A stretch of 64,000 nt of DNA from Bursaphelenchus xylophilus. Its lineage: Eukaryota > Nematoda > Chromadorea > Rhabditida > Aphelenchoididae. How positions within the stretch are numbered: position 1 is the stretch's first letter; every line of letters starts with the position of its first letter. Below are positions 35,301 through 45,805 of this stretch, piece by piece. Under the pieces are notes generated by a model. That model worked only from the letters and a program-made list of their open reading frames with translations. It was not told the DNA's origin and did not search any database. The translations under genes and the position numbers were made by a program. The stretch spans positions 9,982,001-10,046,000 of the forward strand of contig CAJFCV020000006.1 in the NCBI GenBank assembly GCA_904066235.2, in the 5' to 3' direction.

Positions 35301-38300
35301 TTGGTTTTAAATTTTTGATATTGGAAAGTTTTGTAATTTTTTAGCCGTAAAATGGAATACTAAGGTGAAGAAAGCTGTTTGGCTCTTGCCTTGAGGCCTT
35401 GACGACACAATAGAGCCGTTAATTTTGTTTGGAGAGCTCGGAAAGCAAAGATTTCCTCCAAAACTTTGAAAATTTCCTCGGCTTCATGGAAATTAGACAG
35501 AGGGAAATTGGAAGGAGTGAAATTAGACAGATTTTTTTTACTGCAAAAAATTAAATAGTGACATTTCGTAAAATATCATTGCAGAAAAAGAAACCTCTCC
35601 AACTTCACTGTGTCCAATTTCCATAAAGCCGAGGAAATTCTTAAAATTTTGGAAGAAATCTTTGCCTTCCCGAGCTCTCCAAACAAAATTAACGGCTCTA
35701 TTGTGCCGTCAAGGCCTCAGGGTATGAGCCAAACAGCTTTCTTCACCTTAGTATTCCATGTTACGCCCAAAAAATTACAAAACTTTCGAATATCAAGAAT
35801 TTAAAACCAAGTATTCCATTTTGACGCATCAAAAAAAGTCTAAAAATTCTGTAAAGACATAAAGTTATCAGCCAAACTCCCATGTCCACTTTATAATCCA
35901 ATTTTATGGCCAAAAATATAAAATTTTTTTGGAAAAACAGCATATTTTTCGAAAATTCTTTTCATCTCCTTCAAAATCAAACCATTTCATCGACTCTATT
36001 ATATCGCCACGCGCTGACCAGTTTCTATCTCGCGTATTTTACCAAAAAAAATCAACTTCAAATCTCCCAAAGCATTAGAAATTATACCCAACATCTTCCA
36101 CCCTCTTATTATTACATCAACGCCATCTCTTCCCCTGAAATCTCCAATTCACCACCTTCTCCATGGATAACACAAAAAGAGAACGGGAGAAAAACAACTT
36201 CAAAGTCTACAACCCACCTTATTTTTCGCTATTCAACCCTCTGTGAACCCGCAGAAAAAAAGTGGTTTATGCAACAGCTATTTTGGTGAAAACAATAACA
36301 AAACTCAAAAACATTTTTGAAATCTCGTTTTTCTATAGACAAGAAAAGGGATCGAAGGTAATCAGAGTTATTTAGACCCTTTTCCAAGCCGGATTTTGCC
36401 ATTTCAAACCATTTCTAGGCCTTTTCCGAGAAGTTCAAGTTTTCGTGGCGGGACCCAAAAAATCTTTTTTAAAGTACTCCGAGTTATTCTGACGTATTTT
36501 ACAACCTCCCAAATTACTTTTCAAACATTCTACTGGACGTTCCTGCTCTTTTTGTCCCCAAAGTTGTGTTATAATCTCAAAAATTCGAATCTAATCTTGA
36601 TCTGAAAACAATTTTTGCGGCGAGTCAAAACAATAGGGACATTGGGGAATTCTGGAAAGGGGAATTGATGAACAAAAGTTTTTCCGGTTTTCCGGAGAGA
36701 CTTTTTACAGTCCAGAGCGGTCTCTTTTTCTATATTGAACTTGATACAACATTAAGAAAAATTGATAGAAATTGATGTTTAAAACAACATAAGATACCAT
36801 GAACTGACTTTAAATAGTAAATGATCAATTTTTCTTCGCTTTTACATCTAATTAAGTTAGTTTCATATTGAAAATTTTAGCTAAAAATAAAATTTTTTAT
36901 ATTATTGTCAAGTGTAATATAAATCACGAATAAAAATTTTTTAGATGTCAGCTTTTCATTTTAAAAATCACAGAATGTCTTATTCTTCAACTAATGCCAT
37001 TTCAAGCAAATTTAATATTGAAAATCAAACAAAAATTCAATTTGTCATCAAGTGCAATATAAAAACTGCAAAAATTTGCCAAAAACTACCAAAAATAACC
37101 CAATACCTTGATCAAACTGGCCTCAACAGAGCTCATATACACTACTACATCATTATATGACTATCACAACCATCTTTAACCACCAAAAACCTCAAAAATC
37201 CTACCGTTCTTGGCTGTTCATTCAGGCTGATCTGACCAACTTGAACCTCCAATTTCTGTGCTCCATGATTCTGAATTGGCGGCGAGGAGGCGATAAAGCC
37301 TCCAGACGTTGCCGAAGTACCCGCCATCATGCCATCCGTCTGCTCGTATGGTCTTGGGATTGGTTGGCGATGAGATCTTGTTGGGGGCTAAAAATGGGAA
37401 AAACAATTCGAAAAAAGCAAACTTTTCTGGAATTTCTGGTGGTAAAAAAGTTCACTTAGACAATACATACTATCTGAGAATACTATCTGAAGCAAAAAAT
37501 TTTAAAATTGATCAAAAAAATTTAACAAAATTTTAGCAAAAAATTCCGTCAAAAAATGAGCAAAAATCCCAAAAATTGCCTCAGGCATTAAGAGAAATCC
37601 CGCTCAAAATCTACCAAGCACCTCATAGAGTCATGTGAATAACAAAAAATTTCATTTTCTTACCCAAGTACCACCGAAATCGTTGGATTCAATGTCCTCG
37701 TTTCCTTCGGGCGGAACCTTTTGCTCTGGTGGAATTGAAGAGGTCGAGGAGACCCAATTGGCAGTGTAATTCTCCGAAGAGTTGTCGAACAGTGCTGAGA
37801 CTGATCTTGGCTCTGAAATCCTCGAATTTACTCAAAGATTCATTGAGTCTTGCACAGTGCAATGACCAAAAACTTCTTAAACAGGATATTGCACAGTGCA
37901 ATGAAAAGCAATGTAAATTTTTGGTATACAATGGTAAATATAAGTTCAGTAAAGCATTATGATATCATGATACGATCCTAGAAAATATTTCAAAACTGAT
38001 TTTAGAACTTTTCCAGTTCAAAAGCCATCAATTTTGGCTAAAATCATATTTCGCACAGTGCGAAATTCCAAAAAAAGTTTAATTCAAGTAAAATTTCAGC
38101 CAGCTCAACGTGAATTACAGTTCTATCTTTCATCTACATTCCTTACAAGTCTCTAAAAACAAAAAAATAAATAAATAAAAATTCCCCTTACCACTTCCGC
38201 TATTTTCCACAACTTGGCTATACACCGGTTGGGCGTAATTAACCTGCCCCTGCATCTGTTGTGGCTGATAAAATTGTCTCTGACGGAACTGATTTTGCAT

Positions 38301-39092
38301 TCCATACATGTTCATCAGCTGTTGTTCCTGTCCCTGCTGGACTTGGGGTGAAATTTGATTCACAAAATGAGGCTGTTGGACGAATTGAGTGCCGTCCGGA
38401 GCCGAAGCCGGGCTATAAAATTGGGGCTGGATCTGCTGGAAGTTGCCGGCGTTCTGAAAATTACAATTTCATTCTTGAAAATCCACCTTCAGACTATTAC
38501 AGTCCGAATTTCAAAAATTTCTGTCTGCACAGTGCGAACAAAATGGATTTGATTGTTACACTGTGCAAAATTCAAAAAATGTTTTTACACCATAAAAGAG
38601 AGACTTTGCTGCAAATTCCTGTACCATAACATCTCCAAAATTCACATCTGCACGGTGCAGAACGACAATTTCCTGAATTCCGCACCGTGCGAACCCCAAA
38701 AAAAGCGCCTTACACTTTCAAAAGCGCTTCACTCTGTGCAAAAAAACCTGATTACAACAACCTGACAATAACTCAGTCCCATCAGACCTCTGACAACCTA
38801 AAATTCAACCACAAAACAAAAAAATTACCTGATAAATTTCTCCGGAAGCAAACATTTGTTCATTGCCGAGTTGAACTCCATAGAAAACTTGTTGTCCCAT
38901 ATGATCAGTGCCCAGCTGGTAGACCGGATACACTGGTTGAAGATTGTGATGAGGGTTGGCTTCTTCTCGATCCTCCATCGCTTTTTTCGCGGATTGATTT
39001 AATTTGGGATGTTGTAGTAGAGGGTCTGAAGACTTGCGCTCTAGAGAACCCACATCGCTGAAAATAAAATTTTTAGTCTCTTCTTGACTCAT
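26338..39092 (-). CDS. Large Pro/Gln/Asn-rich, probably disordered protein
   Basis: Twelve exons: 38829-39092 (or 38829-39057 if preceded by another exon), 38192-38453, 37664-37812, 37205-37387, 30919-31146, 30819-30877, 30432-30486, 30038-30301, 29746-29947, 27969-28243, 27373-27543 and 26338-26634. They give 802 aa from ATG 39092. Phases match throughout. The start is uncertain because a perfect acceptor (ATTTTCAG) precedes 39057. Composition is Gln/Pro-rich (QQMQGQVNYAQPVYSQ), with spaced tryptophans (GGTW, NWP, FRGTW, TQWRGG) and a Glu/Pro/Ala-rich tail. No folded domain is recognised; HDQLIAELTLLHAAHAHN looks helical. The composition resembles RNA-granule proteins, which is only a hint. 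One intron is 41 nt (30878-30918), and another is about 6 kb and holds MITE-1 copy 3 and two foldbacks. Confidence 0.72.
26840..27275. repeat. Tandem repeat, ~139-bp unit, in last intron
   Basis: The inverted core GGTCCCACCACGAAAACC recurs with its CG at 26849, 26989, 27128 and 27266 (spacings 140, 139, 138). The units are near copies (CTCCCAAATCGCCCGAAATT, then a CAGTACCATTAG segment). This is the same core and nearly the same period as the plus-oriented arrays in other genes. Confidence 0.88.
28527..29584. mobile_element. Tc1/mariner-like foldback (1058 bp, TA ends)
   Basis: The termini CAGGGTGTTCAGAGAATTAT are exact inverted repeats flanked by TA. Complementarity continues for roughly 500 bases, so nearly the whole element folds back. 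CTCCGCCGA-type motifs recur within the arms. There is no transposase reading frame. It sits in an intron of the Q/N-rich gene. Confidence 0.9.
31234..32166. repeat. Long inverted repeat with a MITE at its centre
   Basis: Arms of about 355 bases (31234-31589 and 31814-32166) match with modest divergence (TTCGGGGTTTGAT at one end, ATCAAACCCCGAA-like at the other). They contain the TTATATTACACTTG and ATATTATCCATGA motifs. It lies inside the 6-kb intron of the Q/N-rich gene. Confidence 0.85.
31592..31811. mobile_element. Small TA-flanked MITE (220 bp)
   Basis: Ends CAGTGGTGGACCTGACTCAG and its near complement (GATCAGTCACTG), with TA on both sides. Interior arms TCCGGGAAGT and ACTTCCCGGA pair. 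A related fragment lies at about 44850-44937 (GCAGTGGTGGACC, then CTTCCCGGATGCAAAATGG). Confidence 0.8.
32270..33693. other. Intronic stretch with no recognisable feature
   Basis: Part of the 6-kb intron. Several short open frames exist but none has splice context or protein-like composition. One TTATATTACACTAGAC copy lies near 32542. Confidence 0.5.
33694..34286. mobile_element. MITE-1 copy 3 (593 bp, TCA target duplication)
   Basis: Same termini and interior as copies 1 and 2, flanked by TCA at 33691-33693 and 34287-34289. The internal GGCTTAAAATG is intact (an unoccupied TTAA site). Confidence 0.92.
33993..34078 (-). pseudogene. tRNA-like sequence inside MITE-1 copy 3
   Basis: Box A-like TGGCCGAGTGG and box B-like GGGTTCGATTTC, as in the other copies. 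The variable region is shorter by a few bases. Confidence 0.6.
34690..35050. promoter_or_regulatory. GC-rich island inside the long intron
   Basis: Markedly GC-rich compared with its flanks. It contains GGCCAGCGA, also present in the GC-rich island at 41300-41790. Overlapping minus-strand frames (34644-34949 and 34813-35022) are open, and one could supply an alternative first exon for the Q/N-rich gene, but no strong donor is seen. Internal promoter is inference. Confidence 0.3.
35197..35925. repeat. Long inverted repeat (arms ~325 bp)
   Basis: Arms 35197 to about 35520 and about 35598 to 35925 match with scattered differences (GTGGACATGGGAGTTTGG at one end, CCAAACTCCCATGTCCAC at the other), with a spacer of about 75 bases. 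No clear target duplication. Intronic. Confidence 0.85.
37850..38720. repeat. Scattered TGCACNGTGCA palindromes in introns
   Basis: About seven copies (for example near 37853, 37891, 38053, 38527, 38562, 38651 and 38682) lie in two introns of the Q/N-rich gene. Both A/T and G centres occur. Confidence 0.75.
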
Positions 39093-40696
39093 AAGCTATT
39101 TCACGGCAAATCATAGAAATTATCTCAAATCTGATCAAGTATAATATCGAAAAATCCCGGTAGGTGCCTAAAACAATATAAAAATTTTCATTTTAGGTCC
39201 AAAACTAATTCAGAAACGCAAAATTTAGATCAAGAATAGAAAATTGGACCCTTTTTTAGCTCAAAAAACTCTATATTTCTTCTAATTTATTAATAGAAAC
39301 CAAAAAATTTTATCGCTTTTCCCAGACATTTAGGCTGGAAACACCCCCGTCCGTCACTTTTTCGCCGGACGATTTGACGTGAAAACATTGAAAAAAGCGA
39401 TATTCAGAGGCCAGCTGTCAACAAATCCCCAATTTGCCCGCTCAAAACATTGTTTTAGGTAATAAAACACCAAAAATTGGGCAAAGCCCAATTAAAATTG
39501 GCCAATTTCCAGGTGCAATTTTCATTTTTAGGCTTCACACGAGCTGAGAATTCCGTGAATCAACAATTCCCCCCGATCAAAGAGTCAAAAATTATATTGT
39601 TTTAGGCCGAATTCACCTGTTCCACTGCCAAAAAATGGCTGAAAATAATTGTGCATGCGACTAAAAATGCAAACGCCCTTAGGCTACGAGGGCCGCGAGG
39701 AGTGTGCGCTAAAAGTAGGGGGGAGATTGGACAAGTGGAAAACATGGTTTAGTGGACGTAAAGTTAATTACAGATTATAACCCAAGCGTGTGGAATACTG
39801 GGAACAGCGAGTGTCTAACGACCTTTTCCGACCAATGCGGCCACAATGCAATATCGATTACGGCTTGCGCTCCAGAAAATATTGTATTTTGATATCGAAT
39901 TGGTCATGGATAATATAAAAATTCTCTCAAAACCCAACCAAAACATTTTCAATACCTCTATCTCGGCAGAAAAACACTATATTCAAAAATTTTACCGGTA
40001 AAAAATCGAAAATAGCACCTACTTTTGCCATGGATAATATAAAAATTCTCTCAAAACCCTGCCAAAACATTTTCAATGCCTCTATTTCGGCAGAAAAGCA
40101 ATATATTCAATGATTTTACCAACAAAAACCGAAAATGGCACCTACTTTTGCCATGGATAATATAATTTTTGCGTCAAAATCAAAAAATTTTGATGTCGAC
40201 CAAACAGCTGAGCAAAAAAATTACCAATAACAATTTAACGTGACTTTTTACATCCAGTACAGTACTTTCCCCCGACTGACTGAGCCCAAATTGAAACAAT
40301 TTTAGCAAGTATAATATCCCCGAAAATAGAAGCCGTAAAAATCCATGCAAACACTAAAAGCACACCTAGCTAACTTCATTAGAGACCACTTCAAACAATT
40401 TCGGTCCAATTATAAATAGAATTGATACGAATTTCGAAGATGGATAACATTTATTACCCAAAATCCGCAAAAAAATAATTCCGTGGGAAGCGGAACACAA
40501 ACTCCCCTCGAAAACAGAGGAAAGGAAGTCAGGTTGACAAACAAAGGTCAAAAAAATATGAAAGCCCTGGTTTTATCAAACTTTTCCATCTACAAGAACA
40601 AGGTGAATATCAGCTCAGAATTGGACAAATTGCTATAGCTAACTGGGCTAATGAGCGCGAAATGGGACAACAAATACCGAAATAACATTACGCCGC
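39093..40696. other. Upstream region, no gene resolved
   Basis: Upstream of the Q/N-rich gene. It holds three CCATGGATAATATAA-type motifs (39903, 40029, 40151) in a local imperfect tandem repeat of about 123 bases. A 5' exon of the downstream gene could be hidden here but cannot be chosen from sequence alone. Confidence 0.5.
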
Positions 40697-41300
40697 TCTC
40701 TGGGGACTTGGTGTGTCTGTTTTCATCCATTTTTGGCCGATTTTTCCATCTGATACCTAGTGCAATATCGGAAATCGTTGGGAAAAAGTAATTCTGCATG
40801 TTATGGCTGTGGATTCCGGTGGATATAGTCTAAGAGTTGAGAATAACCCTTCAAACCGAGAGAAATCAAATCAAACCGGATAAAAAATCCCTCTCGATAC
40901 ACAAGGATAATATCAGCTAAAAAACAAGTCTAATTTGCTGCAAACTGAGCCAATTAGTGTTTAGAAGAACAACGAAGTCCTAAATGTTTTTCGTTTCCCT
41001 CTGGGGACCGGTGTGTCTGTTTTCGTCCATTTTTGGCCGATTTTTCCATCTGATACCTAGTACAATATCGGAAATCGTTGGAAAAACGTAATTCTGAATT
41101 TTCTGGCTGTGGATTCCGCTGGATAAAGTCTAAGAGCCGAGAATAACCCTTCAAACCGAGAGAAATCAAATCAAACCGGATAAAAAAATCCCTCTCGATA
41201 CACAAGGATAATATCAGCTAAAAAACAAGTCTAATTTGCTGCAAACTGAGCCAATTAGTGTTTAAAAGAACAACAAAGTCCTAAATGACATTACGTTTCC
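40697..41300. repeat. Direct tandem duplication, ~302-bp unit
   Basis: CTCTGGGGAC starts at 40697, 40999 and 41301. The two full units are almost identical (CATTTTTGGCCGATTTTTCC, then ACCCTTCAAACCGAGAGA). A third, more diverged partial unit continues into the GC-rich island. Confidence 0.88.
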
Positions 41301-41790
41301 CTCTGGGGACCTGGTTCACCCTTTTCGCCGGGTTCCAGCCGATTTTCTCCTCCCCCACCAAGTACAATATCGGGGATGGCGGAAAAACGGTAAACCCGAG
41401 GCGAAAATCGGTCCGTTCCGGTTCGAGGACCCGTCAAACCACCGGGAATTGTAACAAAAAACGTGAAAAAAGTTCGGGGGAAACCCAGCGCCGCCACCGA
41501 ACAAGTGCAATATCGAGGAGGAAGATGTGTGTGCGGCGTGGCGGGGGCAAACGTTTGGGGTTATTTTGGATGGGGGGACACACAGGGAGAGAGAGAGCAG
41601 GAAAGCGACCGAAAAAACATTGGACAGCGTTCGGTTTTATTCTTTTTTCGCTGCCTTTTCCCCCCTCGTTTTTTTCCGTCGGCTTCAACACCCTCTTGTC
41701 GCAGGTGGAATAAACGGAATGTAGAAGGAAGCGGGCTGGCCAGCGACGCGCTTTCTCGGATTGAATAAGATACAGCTGGAGAGCGTACAG
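41300..41790. promoter_or_regulatory. GC-rich island, candidate promoter
   Basis: GC-rich segment with purine runs (GGGAGAGAGAGAGCAGG) and overlapping open frames in several registers, none protein-like. It shares GGCCAGCGA with the island at 34690. It lies 2.2 kb upstream of the first resolved exon of the minus-strand Q/N-rich gene and could be its promoter; this is inference. Confidence 0.3.
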
Positions 41791-42432
41791 TAGTCGCAAA
41801 TTTTTATAATTTTTAGGTATAAAATGGGGAAAACCAAAAAAATTTGAAGGCGTTTAGAGACGAGCTGCGCCCCAGATTAGGAAAAAGTACAGTATCTTCC
41901 AAAATTAGTTACATTTTGGCCAAAATATAGCGGAAAATACGGTAGAAAACCGATTTTATGTTGTTTTAGATCATAAATTGGCTAGAAAGTAGACTTAAAC
42001 TGCGAATTTTGTCAAAACTCTTAGGTAAACTGCTACTCTAGCTGTTTAAAAATGTAGTGACTTCAATATTGTTGCAGAAATTACTGCAATCATATACATT
42101 TTTCTTCTATTTTACCCTAAAAATCGAAGAAAGAACGGCAAAATGAAAGAATCTCACAAAAATCTTGCGCAAGCTGCGCCCTGGCTGATACAGTTTGCTT
42201 TGGCAAACTTGGAAAGTAGTTTTTACACGGTAAATTGTAAAATACGCCTTGTCTAAAATCGTTAAAAAATCAGAAAAACAAAAAAAAATCGCTAAAAATT
42301 TATGCAGCCTGCGCCCTGACTTCGAACAAATTTCTGAGATTCGATGAATTGCAGTAACTCATGACAGTTTGTAATGACTATCGAGGCTGTAAAGAGTGGT
42401 AAAATACGGGAATTTTAGCATAAGAAAAAAAA

Positions 42433-43800
42433 TTTTGCACTGTGCGGCGCAAAAAAGTAAAAGTAATTTTTGCAGAGAACAAGATGCACTATTACAAGAT
42501 TAAATGCCTCTCCGAGATGTTAGATTAATTGCCAACTATTCCTGATTAATCGCATCTCTAACCCGCTTATGGCATGATACGAAATTTGGACTCGCATGTT
42601 CGTCATTGCACCGTGCCAAAAATTGAAGAGGGAAAATGGGGTTGCACAGTGCAAAGGAACGAGTTGATCAGTTGCACTGTGCATGAAACGCGATGAAAAC
42701 TTCGGAAATTTCGCACAGTGCAATCAAATTCCATTTCTTTTCTATTGCACTGTGCGAATCAACGTTTCACAAAATCCGCACAGTGCAGTCGAACGAAAAC
42801 TTTCAAAATCTTTAATTTATTGCACTGTGCGAGAAAAGCCGGAGCAAAGACCACTTCCTATTAAATTTTATTATACATCCAATTAAGACCTCTTCCTTCC
42901 ACCTAACCTACTTTAACAATGCTTTCGGACAAAAAAATGCACTTTTAGACCGACTTTCGACGATTAGCGGAGGAAAAGCAGTAAACCTTTATGAGTAATC
43001 GTTAAAACTCATCGCTAGCGATGATAAATCTGGGTAGTCGAAAGTCAAAACAATTTTTTTAACGCCAAAACATTGGAAAATCGAAAAAAAAAATTGATGC
43101 ACTGTGCAAAATTTTAATTTTTGGACCGAACAGTGCGGAGGCAAAGCGTCGAAAAAATCGGTTTGCACATTGGAAAAATTTTATTTTTGATGGCAAAGTG
43201 CAAAATCAGAAATTTTTGATTTATTTTTTTTTCACTGTGAACTTCAAGACTCAATTTTTTGCACAGTGCAAAATTATCAAAAAATTTTTTTGTGGAACCC
43301 CAAAAATCTTCGTTTCAGAAAGTTGAAAAAGTTAGTAACAACATTACATACAGTTCACTAAAGTCCCCGAAAAATTATTCGAACACTCAAAAATGGCCAC
43401 TCGACACAGCTTGGTACAATTATCCTCTCTGGCCTGTAATCTACAATTATTTTCAACATTTGAGGGTTACAATTTGTAAGTTTATAATTACAGTTATTTA
43501 CTAACATAGGATTGAATTCTGAAAGCAGTTGTTAGGAGAAAAAATTTTCTTTTGGATTTTGCACGGTGCAAAAGCAAAAATTTTTATTTGCACAGTGCGG
43601 TGACAATAAAATTGTTGTATTCTGCACGGTGCATTATGTTATTCTGTTTGCAACTGTGAACTTTCATTTTCTTTGTCGATCTTACTGAACAGTTCAGTAA
43701 AATTTTTTTGTGACATTAACTTGCACAGCGCAAAAAAATAAAAGTTCTTCTCTTCGCACAGTGCATATTTGGTTTCTCATCTTTCTTCTGTACAGTGCCG
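42433..43800. repeat. Cluster of TTGCACNGTGCAA palindromes
   Basis: Roughly fifteen copies, densest at 42600-42830, with centres A, T, C and G and irregular spacing of 25-150 bases. No gene is seen. Sequence between copies is unrelated. Confidence 0.85.
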
Positions 43801-43859
43801 AAAAACGACTACTTCTTGTAGGTTCTTAACTGTCGAGTTTTCATATGTTGTGGTCTACA

Positions 43860-44220
43860 AAATGTGGGCTCAAAAGCTCTGAACTGGTCTCTCGGACCCA
43901 CCAGATCCAACGATGACGCTTCTCACACGTGAGTGCTCCTTATCGCTGTAATAAAAGCAAATTTCCGGAAGCGCCTGCCTCCTCCAGGAAGCCAGCAGCG
44001 ATGTCCAGGACATCCTGATCCCTGTCCACGGCCGGGTTTCTCTCTCCTTGACTTCGGTCTTCTTGTCATTGAGAACAAGCCTCTTCTCTTCCTGTCTCCG
44101 AGCTCACCACTTTTGTCAAGGATACCGTGGTCTTTGTCCTGGCTAGCGAAGCTTGTAGAGGCCAAGCGCCGTCTTGTTGATGCTATATAAGCCAGTAAGC
44201 ATAGTCCAAGAATTCACAAA
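43860..44220. other. GC-balanced segment of unknown nature
   Basis: Base composition differs from the AT-rich flanks. Two overlapping frames are open (43933-44190 plus, 85 codons; 43923-44165 minus, 80 codons), and a possible spliced plus-strand frame starting after CTCCTCCAG at 43990 reads DVQDILIPVHGRVSLSL before a stop. This could be a gene fragment. I do not assign a function. Confidence 0.3.
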
Positions 44221-44317
44221 CGCTTTTTGCTGCACATTTCGGTTGCGCTCTCCACAGGTTGAGAGACAAAATGCAGACGGCCAAAAAATCAGAGTTCTTC
44301 GCCAGTTGTTCAATTGA

Positions 44318-44739
44318 CAGGGAAAGTACTCCAAGCGCGACGCTCAGATTTTCTTTAAATTTTGCACACACGTCGGGTATGGACTAAATATCAATTCCTG
44401 AAAGTTTTAGCTCGCGCTTTGCGGGCGCCGCCAAGATATCGAACGATTTTTGCCGCCGAGAGAGCGCGCTAAACGCGGAGAGCGGCAGAGTGAAAAACGC
44501 TTTTTGGCCATAACTTTGGCAGTTTCGTGCGGAAAAAATTACGGTAGGAATAGGCATGAAACTTTTCGTGCCGAAATTCCGCAAAAGGTCCTAAATTTTT
44601 GCCCGCTTTCGATCTAAAAATCTCGGTTGTTTCTGCAAAGCGCGAGCTAGGATTCTCGCATATATCTTAGAAAAGATTATTCTAAATCTGTGCCAAGTTG
44701 CATCAAAATCTGAGCGTCGCACTTGAAGTACTCCCCCTG
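44318..44739. mobile_element. MITE-2 copy 2 (TGA target duplication)
   Basis: Ends CAGGGAAAGTACTCC and GTACTCCCCCTG with the same GCGACGCTCAGATTTT arms as copy 1, flanked by TGA (44315-44317 and 44740-44742). The interior is about 27 bases shorter than copy 1. A stray terminus-like CTACTTCCCCTG followed by TAA lies at 44749-44763. Confidence 0.85.
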
Positions 44740-45805
44740 TGAGTTAGGCTACTTCCCCTGTAAGCTGGGCACGGCTATCGGGCCGAGACTTTTGCTGCCA
44801 ATCCGGCTTGGCCCGCTAGCCCTTCTTATATCGGTCTGTCGGGAAAATGCAGTGGTGGACCTGTTTCAATGGGACTTATTTTGCAGCTTTTTTGATACTT
44901 CCCGGATGCAAAATGGTACCTTCTTTGCCACTACAATAATATGCAAATTTTGAAGTTTCTGCAGCTGGCAGAAAATAAAAAAAAATTTATAATGGAAAGT
45001 TTGTATTTTTCCCATGGAAAAACTACTGTAGGAAAGAAAGCTTTACCTTCCGACCGAAATCCACACAGATTCATTGGGAAATTGACGCGATTTTTTGCCT
45101 AGAATTGAAGAAAATACTTTCTTTTCCATAAACGGCTCTTTTTATTTATGTTTACCGCTTGAATTACGCGATTTTTACGTCTGCTGTCGGTATTTTTTTG
45201 TTGCCCAAACTATTTTTTGAAGTGCAATCCTTTGAATTCTTTCACAGTGCCATAAACGAGGACACTCTCTGAACACTTTTCCTTGTTTGGGAAGGCGGTT
45301 TATGGCAAAAAAAACGTTTTATGGCAAATAACCTTCTTTTATTCCCGACGAGTTGCCTTATTTATATGCAAATTTACGCAGTAAGTGAAAATCAGCGCCT
45401 CCTTTACCTGCGAAGGTCTTATGCAAATTTTGGCTGAGTAATCACTGAGTAATCACAAGAGGGTTTTTCTGACCTAACACGACCGTAGCTTTTTAAATTC
45501 AAGGGCAATCTTCGGTCTTGTTCATCGTCCAAACTCATTAATTTTCCGCTCTGCATGGGTTTTTGCCCGGATAAGCAAAAAAATTTTTTTTTTTGACAAG
45601 GAAAGTACTTTTATGGGGGCTCCTACTTTTTGACGGGACATATCTCAAAAAATCAGAAAAAGTGTGCTGATCAAGGATATATAAATCTTAGCTGCCCATT
45701 TTAGGTTTTTAGGGGTGAAAACTCAATCGGAAGTTGACTTAAAGTCCTATATGAACCCATTTTCGCTTAATTTTTCAAAGGTTTACAATTTTTATTTCGG
45801 CTTAA

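Noticed and set aside
41285..41799. Several long overlapping frames in the GC-rich island
   Set aside because: Open in many frames because of base composition; no domain, no splice sites in keeping with a neighbouring gene.
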